Shown here in pieces: positions 17,422 through 25,987 of a DNA stretch of 64,000 nt (the first letter of the stretch is position 1; each line of letters opens with the position of its first letter). A program made the position numbers and the translations under genes. The DNA is taken from the NCBI GenBank assembly GCA_963997635.1, contig CAXEND010000002.1:1-64000 (forward strand), written 5' to 3'. Source of the stretch: GCA-2728135 sp002728135 (GTDB taxonomy: Bacteria > Pseudomonadota > Alphaproteobacteria > UBA828). Under the pieces are notes generated by a model. That model made no database searches, had not been told where the DNA came from, and was given only the letters and a program-made list of their open reading frames with translations.

Positions 17422-18348
17422 TTATTCATTAATCAAGTAAGCTTTAAGGGCTGCCAATCTATGATCTCGAATGGCCTGACGATTTTTTATATCGCCACTA
17501 GCATATTTACTTCTCATAGCGTCACTCAGTTTCTCTATAGTGTTTTGATTCCAAGGTATTGAAGGGTCACTTTGTTTCATCATATTAAAATACAATTCTG
17601 AATACCTAATACAATAATCAGATATGCCGTCTGGAGCATTCAAGTCTATAGTTTCAAATGGTCCCATTAACGCCCAGCGCAGCCCTAGACCTTTACTTAT
17701 TGTTTTGTCAATATCATCAGCAGAGGCAAAGCCATTCTCAAAAAGATAAAAAGCTTCGTTTAACAAGGCACCTTGCAGCCTATTTAGTATGAACCCGTCA
17801 ATCTCATGAGACAAAACAATAGGCTCCATACCAATCTTTGACATCAAATTTTTCACCCTATAACAGACATCTTTAGGAGTAGAAGGCTTCGGAACAATTT
17901 CTACGATTGGGATTAAATGGGGAGGGTTAGCAGGATGTACCACCAAACAGCGAGTTGAACACCTATTATTTTCTGTAAAGGCTGAGGCAACCAATGTTGA
18001 GGTAGAAGAACCAACTATAGTATTAGAATCAATTACTGAGTCTATCTCCAAATAGAAATTTGTCTTTGTTTCTAAATCTTCATAAATGCTTTCTTGTGCA
18101 TAAAATGCACCTTGCAAAGCATCAGACAAACTAGTTGTTATATCTATTTTGCCAGTTTGATTAGATTGCTCAGATACAAGCCCATATTTTTTAAGATCAA
18201 CTAAATTTTTAGTTACATTACTTATTCCAAGCCTTAATTTTTTTTCATCACAATCAAAAATTAAAACATTATATCCAGCTTGGAAAAATATAGTTGCCCA
18301 TGATGTTCCTACTAGCCCAGCTCCCAGTATTGCTATTTTATTTTCCAT
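17422..18348 (-). CDS. 3-hydroxyacyl-CoA dehydrogenase family protein (lambda-crystallin / L-gulonate dehydrogenase-like)
   Basis: This 308-aa protein has a Rossmann NAD domain with GAGLVG (9-14), then STSTLVAS and HPANPPHLIPIVEIVP with the catalytic histidine. The C-terminal helical domain carries GFILNRLQGALLNEAF and GLGLRWALMGPFETIDLNAPDG. Those blocks match the lambda-crystallin / L-gulonate 3-dehydrogenase branch better than fatty-acid beta-oxidation enzymes. It should oxidise a 3-hydroxy acid or its CoA ester with NAD+. The ATG has a GGTGA ribosome-site-like stretch four bases upstream. It lies between the regulator and the CobW gene on the same strand. Confidence 0.85.
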   Translation of the reverse strand: MENKIAILGAGLVGTSWATIFFQAGYNVLIFDCDEKKLRLGISNVTKNLVDLKKYGLVSEQSNQTGKIDITTSLSDALQGAFYAQESIYEDLETKTNFYLEIDSVIDSNTIVGSSTSTLVASAFTENNRCSTRCLVVHPANPPHLIPIVEIVPKPSTPKDVCYRVKNLMSKIGMEPIVLSHEIDGFILNRLQGALLNEAFYLFENGFASADDIDKTISKGLGLRWALMGPFETIDLNAPDGISDYCIRYSELYFNMMKQSDPSIPWNQNTIEKLSDAMRSKYASGDIKNRQAIRDHRLAALKAYLINE

Positions 18349-18409
18349 GAATCACCAATGTTTTTCAAAAGGATGAATGTAGTAATTCTGCTTAACAGAA
18401 ATAAAAAAC

Positions 18410-19447
18410 CTAACCAAGTTCAGCAAGTTTATTAAATGCTGATAATGACCTCTCGATTAATTCTCTATCCATATTATCAACGATAAAAACAATATGTGAT
18501 CGCCGATCGTTAGTAGGCCATGAATTCAAATGTATTGGAGGGTGCACAACATGTTGCACGCCGTTTATGATAACTGGAGCGTCAACCCCTTTAACATTCA
18601 GAATTCCTTTTACTCTTAATACATTCTCGCCATGGCTATTTAATAACATCGTTAACCAGATGCCAAATGCTGTCCAGTCTAACGATCTCTCATAACTTAT
18701 AGTAAAAGATGAAATTGTTTTACCATGCCTATTAATATCATGAGAATGATGCTCATCATCATTAGAATCATCTTCAGGAACAGGAAGCCACCTTTTTGTC
18801 TCTCGTTGCTTTGATTTCTTTTCATAAATATCTGCACGTAATAATCTGTTGATATCGATATCTCCATGCAGGGCCTCAATAATATCAGCTGTAGGGTTAA
18901 GTTTTCTAAGTTTTTCTCTTAAAGCGACTACTTTCTCCTTCTTGACCAAATCATGCTTCGTTATCACAACGCGATCTGCAACAAGGACTTGCTTAAGGGG
19001 TTCTTTATGTCGTCTCATCTGAGTAGCAGCGTTTACAGAATCTACCGTAGCTATAACTGCTCCTAGCCGATAATGATGTTTTATTACTGTATCCGAGTTT
19101 AGTGTGAATAAAATTGGAGATGGGTCTGCTAGCCCTGTAGTTTCAAGTATGAGTCTTTTGTATGGTGGTATTTTACCAGACTCTCTCTTAGAATTAAGTT
19201 CTATGATGCTATCCTTGAGGTCAGAACGTATTGTGCAACAAATACAACCAGATTGTAATAAAACTGTATTTTCATCCATTTCCTGGACCAGCATGTGATC
19301 AATGCCAACCTCACCAAATTCATTAACTAGAACAGCTGCATCACGAAGAGATGAGTGCTTCAGCATCTTGTTTATTAATGTTGTTTTGCCGCTACCTAAA
19401 TACCCAGTGACTACAAATATAGGAAGCAATCGACTATACGCTACCAA
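18410..19447 (-). CDS. CobW/COG0523-family GTPase, putative metallochaperone
   Basis: The 345-aa protein has a Walker A motif GYLGSGKTT (15-23), the CxCC metal motif in SGCICC (C68, C70, C71), the switch segment ETTGLADPSP, and a GTP-specificity TKHD. A CobW C-terminal domain follows. A histidine- and aspartate-rich loop (around 226-243, DDEHHSHD) separates the two domains, typical of zinc-handling members such as ZigA/ZNG1. It probably inserts or allocates Zn2+ or a similar metal to a client in the cytosol. The start is TTG with GAGGT eight bases upstream; the next methionine lies past the P-loop, so TTG is required. It ends a same-strand group with the CxxC-start protein and the deacetylase, which are possible clients. 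Confidence 0.87.
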   Translation of the reverse strand: MVAYSRLLPIFVVTGYLGSGKTTLINKMLKHSSLRDAAVLVNEFGEVGIDHMLVQEMDENTVLLQSGCICCTIRSDLKDSIIELNSKRESGKIPPYKRLILETTGLADPSPILFTLNSDTVIKHHYRLGAVIATVDSVNAATQMRRHKEPLKQVLVADRVVITKHDLVKKEKVVALREKLRKLNPTADIIEALHGDIDINRLLRADIYEKKSKQRETKRWLPVPEDDSNDDEHHSHDINRHGKTISSFTISYERSLDWTAFGIWLTMLLNSHGENVLRVKGILNVKGVDAPVIINGVQHVVHPPIHLNSWPTNDRRSHIVFIVDNMDRELIERSLSAFNKLAELG

Positions 19448-19470
19448 CGGAATTACCTCACACTAGAAAA

Positions 19471-19803
19471 TCAAACTGGTATTTTCTCTATTTCACTCAA
19501 AAACTCTTTTGATAAAGGGTCAACCCTGCGGTTGAGAATGAACTCTAGAGACTTCCACAATGCTGGTAAATTAGGAGCTACATCTGAAGCACCACCAGCT
19601 AAATTTCGAACAATATACTGGCCGCCACTCCAATCTTCCGCAACTGCCCCGTAAGGTTTCAAAACATAATTCAATACCTTCAGACGGTAAAAACGCTCTA
19701 GATATAAACTACGCGAATCGGACATATACTGATTATTACCCACATTAGTACCTGTTTCTGTCCAATGCGGGCCATCAATCAATATACCACATAAAGCACA
19801 CAT
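19471..19803 (-). CDS. Hypothetical protein starting MCALC (110 aa)
   Basis: I do not recognise this family by name. The protein is 110 aa, soluble and begins with Met-Cys-Ala-Leu-Cys, a CxxC at residues 2-5. A second half rich in aromatic and basic residues follows (LYLERFYRLKVLNYVLKPYG). It looks like a real gene: the frame is open, amino-acid use is normal, and it sits between the CobW GTPase and the deacetylase on the same strand with gaps of 23 and 36 bases. An N-terminal CxxC next to a CobW metallochaperone suggests a metal- or thiol-dependent role, but this is inference. No clear Shine-Dalgarno sequence is seen. Confidence 0.6.
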   Translation of the reverse strand: MCALCGILIDGPHWTETGTNVGNNQYMSDSRSLYLERFYRLKVLNYVLKPYGAVAEDWSGGQYIVRNLAGGASDVAPNLPALWKSLEFILNRRVDPLSKEFLSEIEKIPV

Positions 19804-19839
19804 ATAAATTTTACTTTATTACAAAATACCAATTATAAA

Positions 19840-20757
19840 CTACTTGATCTTCTTTAATTTTGGTTTCCTGCCTTTAAAAGGACTTCTCTTAATAAAGTCA
19901 TTTGCAATTTCATCAAATGTTGCCCACTTTATGTTTGCGTGACTATTTATGTGCCCGATTATTCTCTCTAGCATTAGTAGAGTCTGAGGTCTGCCTGAAA
20001 TATCAGGATGAATAGTAAAAGTAAAAACTGCATAATCCATTTCCCTATACACCCAATCAAATTGATCACGCCACCAATCCTCAATATCACGAGGATTTGT
20101 CCATCCTCCTGAATTAGGAACTTTTTTCATAAACATCATTGGTGGCAAATCATCCAAGTACCAACTCCCTGGAATTTGAACTATAGGAAACCTATCTCCC
20201 ATTTTCATTGGCTTCATCCATGTTCTTGGATGTTTAGAATAATCGATTAAAGACCATTCCTCATTAATTCTCATCCAATACGGTAAAAAATCATGATGCA
20301 TCTGTGAATGATCATATTTTATTCCACGCTCCATCAATAAGTGAGGTGTATAGGCACTCATCTCCCACCAAGGAGCAACATACCCAGTTGGTGCTTTGCC
20401 CGATAACTTTTTAACCAAACGTAAAGTTTTATCTAAAATAGCTGCCTCCTGTTCAGGAGTCATTGCAATTGGATTTTCATGAGTATACCCATGTAGTCCT
20501 ATTTCATGACCTGCTTTAGCTACAGCTTTCATCTCTGTGGGAAATGACTCAATAGAATGCCCAGGAATAAACCAACTTGTTTTAATATCAAACCGATCAA
20601 AAAGATCTAATAAGCGTGGAGACCCAACTTCCGCAGCAAATACACCACGTGATATATCAGATGGAGAGTCACCTCCTGCATAACTACCGATTTGACCAGC
20701 AACAGCATCTACGTCGATACCAAATGCGACAAATATTTCTTTTTCCTTTTTAGACAT
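19840..20757 (-). CDS. Polysaccharide deacetylase (NodB-homology) family protein
   Basis: The 305-aa carbohydrate esterase 4 fold protein has the catalytic/metal aspartates in GIDVD (D15, D17) and the metal-binding HGYTH motif (H89 and H93). Its layout is that of the cytosolic PuuE-allantoinase / HpPgdA-like branch: no signal peptide, and a GSPRLLDLFDRFDIKTSWFIPGH block. Known members deacetylate sugars or open cyclic ureides such as allantoin in a metal-dependent way. Next to a CobW protein and not far from hydantoinase genes, a C-N hydrolase role is at least as likely as a cell-wall role. GGGAG precedes the ATG. Confidence 0.84.
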   Translation of the reverse strand: MSKKEKEIFVAFGIDVDAVAGQIGSYAGGDSPSDISRGVFAAEVGSPRLLDLFDRFDIKTSWFIPGHSIESFPTEMKAVAKAGHEIGLHGYTHENPIAMTPEQEAAILDKTLRLVKKLSGKAPTGYVAPWWEMSAYTPHLLMERGIKYDHSQMHHDFLPYWMRINEEWSLIDYSKHPRTWMKPMKMGDRFPIVQIPGSWYLDDLPPMMFMKKVPNSGGWTNPRDIEDWWRDQFDWVYREMDYAVFTFTIHPDISGRPQTLLMLERIIGHINSHANIKWATFDEIANDFIKRSPFKGRKPKLKKIK

Positions 20758-20862
20758 TTTAGTTTCTCCCTATTTATACCTATGAATTACAAACTAAGGT
20801 AGCCTGAACATATAAGCAAGAGAGACCTAATCAGTTTTTAAATTTCTGAGATAAACAGCATT

Positions 20863-22176
20863 TTAATTTATCTTGGTTCTTCCAAAACCTTCTGATGGGC
20901 GTGCGTCAGGTATCCTAGAATAAAAAATACTCGCAATGATTATACAGACTGCTAAGAAACCAAAGGCTGCCCTATATGGTTCTCCAGATAGCATAATACC
21001 ATTATCTCCCTCGAAAGAACTAATAATCAGCCCTGTTAAACTTTGCATGATAAATGGACCACCCATTAAAGCAATTCCGATAAGAGACATTCCCCGACCT
21101 GCAAGTTGATCAGGAAAAAGTGACCTCCCATGCCCAGCAATTATTATGTTATATGCACCAGCAAACCCAATAAATATAAGTATTCCTATTGCAAATCCTA
21201 ATGGCGGTTTAGGCCAAATAGCTAAAATACAAAGTGACATTCCAATTCCACAAGAACATGAAATTACAAGCCACTTTCTGTTATTCAATTTTTTCTCAAC
21301 TGGACCAATCAAAACACTAGAAATGATTAATGCGATTGCCATCAAAAGCAATATATTCCCAGCCTCAACCCGGGTAATTCCATAAATATCTATTAGCCAA
21401 GGTGCACCCCATAAACCAAGAATGGTTATAGTTACAGGATATGATACAAAGGCCATAGCAAGGATTTGCCATAGATTTTTTATTTTTGCTAGATCTTTAA
21501 TTCCGCATATGTTTTGCCATAAGGTTTCTTTTGATCCCTGATGAACTAATTTATAAAAATTTTTATCTGATAAATTAGGAGGGTAATCTCTAACGCAAAT
21601 CCATATAAATAACCCACCTACTGCAGTAATTATAGCTGTACCAATAAATGCATATCTCCAACCATAGCTATCAGCTATAAAGGCTAAGGGTGATGCAGAT
21701 AAAAGTGCTCCCACCCCACCGATAGCAATCATCCGTCCCATCCATGTACTGTATTCTTCAGCACTGACCCAACGACCAAAAAGAAAAAGAGCCCCCATAA
21801 GTATTGGAGCAACCCCTACTCCCATCATCAAACGAGCCACAATTAAAGAAGAAAAGTTTTCAGCAAAGCCAAAGAATAGACTCCCTAATATTGCAAATAA
21901 TAAAATTACTGGCATCACTATTCGAGGGCCAAATCGATCAAATAATACCCCAATGGGTATCTGAACTATTGCAAAGGACAAAAAAAATGCACCAGTAAGA
22001 ACACCCAGTGAGTCTGCAGATAATTTAAACTCAAGGGTTAAATCCTTGGCTATAACTCCATTTGCTGTACGGAAAAATTGACTCATTATGTAAACAAGCC
22101 CAATTGCTGCAATCATTTGGAAAAAACGATTGCGCATAAACATCAATTTTTTTGGATAAATTTTATGAGTGCTCAT
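20863..22176 (-). CDS. MFS transporter
   Basis: This 437-aa integral membrane protein shows about 12 hydrophobic helices in two halves with a polar loop near residues 200-220. The MFS loop 2-3 motif appears as GVLFDRFGPRIV. It is an inner-membrane secondary transporter, probably of an organic anion or metabolite. Helix pattern and the NxGVIAKDLTLEF opening suggest a nitrate/sugar-acid-like subfamily only weakly. It lies 105 bases upstream of the deacetylase on the same strand and could import the substrate of this catabolic region. The substrate is not predictable. Confidence 0.83.
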   Translation of the reverse strand: MSTHKIYPKKLMFMRNRFFQMIAAIGLVYIMSQFFRTANGVIAKDLTLEFKLSADSLGVLTGAFFLSFAIVQIPIGVLFDRFGPRIVMPVILLFAILGSLFFGFAENFSSLIVARLMMGVGVAPILMGALFLFGRWVSAEEYSTWMGRMIAIGGVGALLSASPLAFIADSYGWRYAFIGTAIITAVGGLFIWICVRDYPPNLSDKNFYKLVHQGSKETLWQNICGIKDLAKIKNLWQILAMAFVSYPVTITILGLWGAPWLIDIYGITRVEAGNILLLMAIALIISSVLIGPVEKKLNNRKWLVISCSCGIGMSLCILAIWPKPPLGFAIGILIFIGFAGAYNIIIAGHGRSLFPDQLAGRGMSLIGIALMGGPFIMQSLTGLIISSFEGDNGIMLSGEPYRAAFGFLAVCIIIASIFYSRIPDARPSEGFGRTKIN

Positions 22177-22226
22177 GCAACAATTTGGTTATTAAAAACT
22201 AAATTCATAAAAGTTAGAGTAACCTA

Positions 22227-23678
22227 TTAAGTTAATTTTTCTTTGAGAGCTTTATTTACAGCTGCAGGATTAGCTTTACCTTGGCTTTCCTTCATAACTT
22301 GACCAACAAACCATCCCATTAATTTCACTTTTCCATTGCGAAATTCTTCAACTTTTTCAGTATTTGAAGAGAGGATTTTGTCAATAATAGTATGAATTTC
22401 ATCTACGTCTGTAACCTGCTTTAATCCTTTTTCTTCAATAACAACGTCAGCGTCACTTCCACTAAGAAACATAAACTCAAAAACTTCCTTAGCAAGACGA
22501 ACTGATAATGTTCCATCACTTACTCGATCAATCAAACCACCCAGTTGATGAGCGGTAATAGGAGAGTTTACAATGTTCAGGTTAGCTTTGTTAAGCGCCC
22601 CGAAAAACTCACCTGTAACCCAATTAGCGGCCAGCTTACCATCACGTCCATGAGCAACAGTTTCAAAAAACATTGCAGAACTCTGCTCGCTTACTAAAAC
22701 TTCAGCATCATAAGGAGTTAAACTATATTGCTTTATAAAACGCTTCTTAAGCACATCAGGCAACTCAGGTAATGAATTTTTAATTTCATTAACCCAATCC
22801 TGCTCAATTTTTAAAGGAAGCAAATCGGGGTCAGGGAAATACCTGTAGTCGTGAGCCTCTTCTTTTGATCGCATTGTACGTGTTTCACCTTTAGAAGAAT
22901 CAAATAATCTTGTTTCCTGATCTACAGAATTTCCTTCCTCTATAATATCAACTTGTCTTTTACTCTCATATTCAATTGCACGCATAACAAACCGGACAGA
23001 ATTGACATTCTTTATCTCACATCGAGTGCCGTATTTTTCGCCCGGACGTCTAACAGAAACATTAACGTCACAGCGCATAGAACCTTGCTCCATATTGCCG
23101 TCACAACTCCCAACATATCTTAGAATAGTTCTTAGCTTACGCAAATATGCACCAGCCTCTTCTGGAGAACGCATGTCAGGTTTTGATACAATCTCCATCA
23201 ATGCGATGCCAGATCTATTAAGGTCTACATGGGTAACATTTGGTCTCAAGTCATGTATACTCTTTCCAGCATCCATTTCTAGATGCAACCTCTCAATCCC
23301 TATGTTCCGACTTGATCCATCTTTAAGATCGATTTCTACAGTGCCTTCACCAACAATAGGATCAAGGTATTGAGAAATTTGATACCCACAAGGTAAATCG
23401 GGATAAAAATAATTTTTTCTATCAAATATTGAAGTTAGGTTTATTTTTGCGTTTAAAGCGAGGCCTGTTCTCACTGCCTGTTCTATAGCAACTTCATTAA
23501 TGACTGGTAACATTCCTGGCATTCCGGCATCAATAAATGATACTTGAGTATTTGGTTCTGCACCATATTCTGTCGGAGCCCCTGAAAATAATTTGGCTTT
23601 TGACTTTACCTGAGCATGAACTTCTAAACCCACTACTAGTTCAAACTGACCACTATTACCCTGAATACAATAAGTCAT
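22227..23678 (-). CDS. gatB: Asp/Glu-tRNA(Asn/Gln) amidotransferase subunit B
   Basis: The 483-aa protein is full-length GatB, with the LEVHAQVKSKAKLFSG opening, DRKNYFYPDLPCGYQISQ, and the C-terminal YqeY-like tail domain ending in NPAAVNKALKEKL. It phosphorylates Glu- or Asp-tRNA and works with GatA and GatC to amidate it. The ATG overlaps the gatA stop as ATGA, with AGGAAGG upstream. Presence of GatCAB implies that the organism makes Gln-tRNA(Gln), and possibly Asn-tRNA(Asn), by the indirect route. Confidence 0.97.
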   Translation of the reverse strand: MTYCIQGNSGQFELVVGLEVHAQVKSKAKLFSGAPTEYGAEPNTQVSFIDAGMPGMLPVINEVAIEQAVRTGLALNAKINLTSIFDRKNYFYPDLPCGYQISQYLDPIVGEGTVEIDLKDGSSRNIGIERLHLEMDAGKSIHDLRPNVTHVDLNRSGIALMEIVSKPDMRSPEEAGAYLRKLRTILRYVGSCDGNMEQGSMRCDVNVSVRRPGEKYGTRCEIKNVNSVRFVMRAIEYESKRQVDIIEEGNSVDQETRLFDSSKGETRTMRSKEEAHDYRYFPDPDLLPLKIEQDWVNEIKNSLPELPDVLKKRFIKQYSLTPYDAEVLVSEQSSAMFFETVAHGRDGKLAANWVTGEFFGALNKANLNIVNSPITAHQLGGLIDRVSDGTLSVRLAKEVFEFMFLSGSDADVVIEEKGLKQVTDVDEIHTIIDKILSSNTEKVEEFRNGKVKLMGWFVGQVMKESQGKANPAAVNKALKEKLT

Positions 23679-25162
23679 AATTTTTTCCTTCCTATATTAT
23701 CACTCGGAAGGCAGTTAAAATCTGCAGCAGTTTCTAAAAACCTTCCTGCAGAGAGAATAGTAACCTCATCAAATGGTCTACCAATAAGTTGAAGGCCTAA
23801 TGGCATGCCCTCAGGGCTTAAACCTGATGGAATTGAAATACCAGGTAATCCAGCTAAACTAGCAGGAACAGTAAATACATCGTTCAAATACATTGATATA
23901 GGATCATCCGTCTTTTCACCAACTGCAAACGCACCTGTTGGTGCAGTCGGAGTTAAAATAACGTCTACATCATTAAATGCATCCTTAAAATCTTTAGCAA
24001 TACGTGATCTAACGCGTTGAGCCTTTAGATAATATGCATCATAGTAACCAGCCGACAAAACGTAAGTACCAATCATTACACGCCTTTTAACTTCCTCACC
24101 AAAACCTTTTGCTCTACTTTTAGAATACATATCAATAAGATCATCTCCAGTTTCTCTTAACCCGAAACGAACCCCGTCATAGCGTGCCAAATTTGATGAA
24201 GCCTCTGCCGGTGCAATTATATAGTATGTTGGAAGAGCATATTTAGTATGCGGAAGTGAAATCTCCTTTATTTCACCACCAGCATTCTTAAACCATTCAA
24301 TGCCTTGCTCCCACAAAGCAGTAATCTCAGGCAACATACCATCAATACGATATTCCTCAGGAACTCCTATCCTAAGACCCTTAACACCCTGATCTAAGTC
24401 CTTGACATAGTCTGGTACATTTTTATCTAGTGATGTTGAGTCCTTTGAATCAAAACCTGCCATTACATTTAACATTAGTGCAGCATCTTTTACACTTCTT
24501 GTAATGGGCCCAGCCTGATCAAGCGATGATGCAAAAGCTATTATACCCCATCGAGAACATCGTCCGTAGGTTGGTTTTAATCCAACAACACCACAAAATG
24601 ATGCAGGCTGTCTTATTGACCCTCCTGTATCTGTTCCTGTAGCAGCTAAAGCTGCTCGAGCAGCAACTGCAACCGCTGAACCTCCAGAGCTTCCCCCAGG
24701 CACACGTTGTTCTCCTGTCTCTTTTGGAGTCCATGGATTAATAGCTGGCCCATAACAACTAGTTGAGTTTGAAGAACCCATTGCAAATTCATCCATATTT
24801 GCTTTTCCAAGCATTACAGCACCTGAATCCCATAATTTTTGGGTAACTGTAGATTCATATGGAGGCTGGAAGCCATCAAGCACCTTAGAACAGGCAGAAG
24901 AATGCACTCCCTTTGTACAAAACAAGTCCTTTACCGCAATTGGAATTCCTTCTAGTAATCCTGCCTCACCACTACTTATTTTTTTATCGGATAAGATTGA
25001 ACGCTGTCTAGCCAAATCAAAAGTTTTAACAACATAAGCGTTTAATTCTTGAGAGTCTTTGACAGCATTTATGTGGTCCTCAGTTAGCTCAACAGCAGAA
25101 AATTCTTTTTTCCTGAGCCCAGAAATTGCGTCAGCAACTGTTAACTCCGTAAGTTTACTCAT
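23675..25162 (-). CDS. gatA: Asp/Glu-tRNA(Asn/Gln) amidotransferase subunit A
   Basis: This 495-aa amidase-signature enzyme releases ammonia from glutamine for GatB. The Ser-cisSer-Lys triad is visible: K78 in PIAVKDLF, the cis-serine in VPGGSSGGSAVA (S158) and the nucleophile in GTDTGGSIRQPAS (S182). Length is typical. It overlaps the gatC stop and the gatB start by four bases each, so the three genes form a tightly coupled gatC-gatA-gatB operon. Confidence 0.97.
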   Translation of the reverse strand: MSKLTELTVADAISGLRKKEFSAVELTEDHINAVKDSQELNAYVVKTFDLARQRSILSDKKISSGEAGLLEGIPIAVKDLFCTKGVHSSACSKVLDGFQPPYESTVTQKLWDSGAVMLGKANMDEFAMGSSNSTSCYGPAINPWTPKETGEQRVPGGSSGGSAVAVAARAALAATGTDTGGSIRQPASFCGVVGLKPTYGRCSRWGIIAFASSLDQAGPITRSVKDAALMLNVMAGFDSKDSTSLDKNVPDYVKDLDQGVKGLRIGVPEEYRIDGMLPEITALWEQGIEWFKNAGGEIKEISLPHTKYALPTYYIIAPAEASSNLARYDGVRFGLRETGDDLIDMYSKSRAKGFGEEVKRRVMIGTYVLSAGYYDAYYLKAQRVRSRIAKDFKDAFNDVDVILTPTAPTGAFAVGEKTDDPISMYLNDVFTVPASLAGLPGISIPSGLSPEGMPLGLQLIGRPFDEVTILSAGRFLETAADFNCLPSDNIGRKKL

Positions 25163-25446
25163 TCTACAACCTTTGGAACTACAAAAAATCCATCCTCCGA
25201 CTCCGGTGAATTTGACAGCAACTCTTGTCTATCAGCTGAATCGTTAACCATATCTTTTCTTTTTGGAAGTTTTAGTTCAACAACACTAGTCATAGGTTCG
25301 ATAGAATCTGTGTCTACCTCTTTTAGTTGTTCAACCCAATTAATAATTCCATTCAGCTCTTTAGCAACGACTTCAATTTCATTGTCATCAATATGAATGC
25401 GAGCCAACCTGGATATACGCTGCACGGTGGCTTTATCTATCGGCAT
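25159..25446 (-). CDS. gatC: Asp/Glu-tRNA(Asn/Gln) amidotransferase subunit C
   Basis: This 95-aa GatC shows the RLARIHIDDNEIEVVAKELNGIINWVEQL helical opening and the C-terminal VPKVVE typical of the family. It stabilises the GatA-GatB complex. It is the first gene of gatCAB and is divergent from ruvX with a 70-base gap, a common alphaproteobacterial arrangement. Confidence 0.95.
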   Translation of the reverse strand: MPIDKATVQRISRLARIHIDDNEIEVVAKELNGIINWVEQLKEVDTDSIEPMTSVVELKLPKRKDMVNDSADRQELLSNSPESEDGFFVVPKVVE

Positions 25447-25516
25447 GTGTCATTTTCACTCAGCAATTAAAATTTTATGAATAATAATCTTAAGGCTGGC
25501 GAAGGTATCACTGGAC

Positions 25517-25987
25517 ATGCATATCCGCAATATTAACGAGATTAATAATCTTATTGGGAGAGGACAACGTGTTCTCGGGCTTGATCTTGGTACCAAAACT
25601 ATAGGCCTTGCCTTATCAGATGTAGAACGAATTGTTGCAACTCCATATAAATCCTTATCACGGAAAAAATTTTCACTGAATGCAAAGGAACTAAAAGTTA
25701 TAACTAAAAGTGAAAACGTCGGTGCTCTAATAATTGGTCTTCCAATGAATATGGATGGGAGTTTTGGCCCTGCAGCACAATCAATAAAGGATTACTCAAA
25801 ACAATTAGCACATGAAGATTTTGCATTAATATCTCTTTGGGATGAGCGTCTTTCAACTGTAGCTGTTGAAAAAATCATGATCCAAGCAGATCTCTCCAGA
25901 AAAAGGCGCTCACAAATTGTAGACAAGCTTGCTGCAACATTTATTTTGCAGGGTGCCCTTGACCTAATGTCTACTAACAACACTTAA
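25517..25987 (+). CDS. ruvX: Pre-16S rRNA nuclease / YqgF-RuvX family
   Basis: The 156-aa RNase H-fold protein has GLDLGTKTIGLALSD with the first catalytic aspartate, GLPMNMDGSFGPAAQS, the WDERLSTVAVE block, and a C-terminal DKLAATFILQGALD. YqgF/RuvX matures the 16S rRNA 5' end and was also proposed as a Holliday-junction resolvase. It is divergent from gatC. Its TAA overlaps the stop codon of the convergent EamA gene (the shared bases read TTAA). Confidence 0.94.
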   Translation: MHIRNINEINNLIGRGQRVLGLDLGTKTIGLALSDVERIVATPYKSLSRKKFSLNAKELKVITKSENVGALIIGLPMNMDGSFGPAAQSIKDYSKQLAHEDFALISLWDERLSTVAVEKIMIQADLSRKRRSQIVDKLAATFILQGALDLMSTNNT

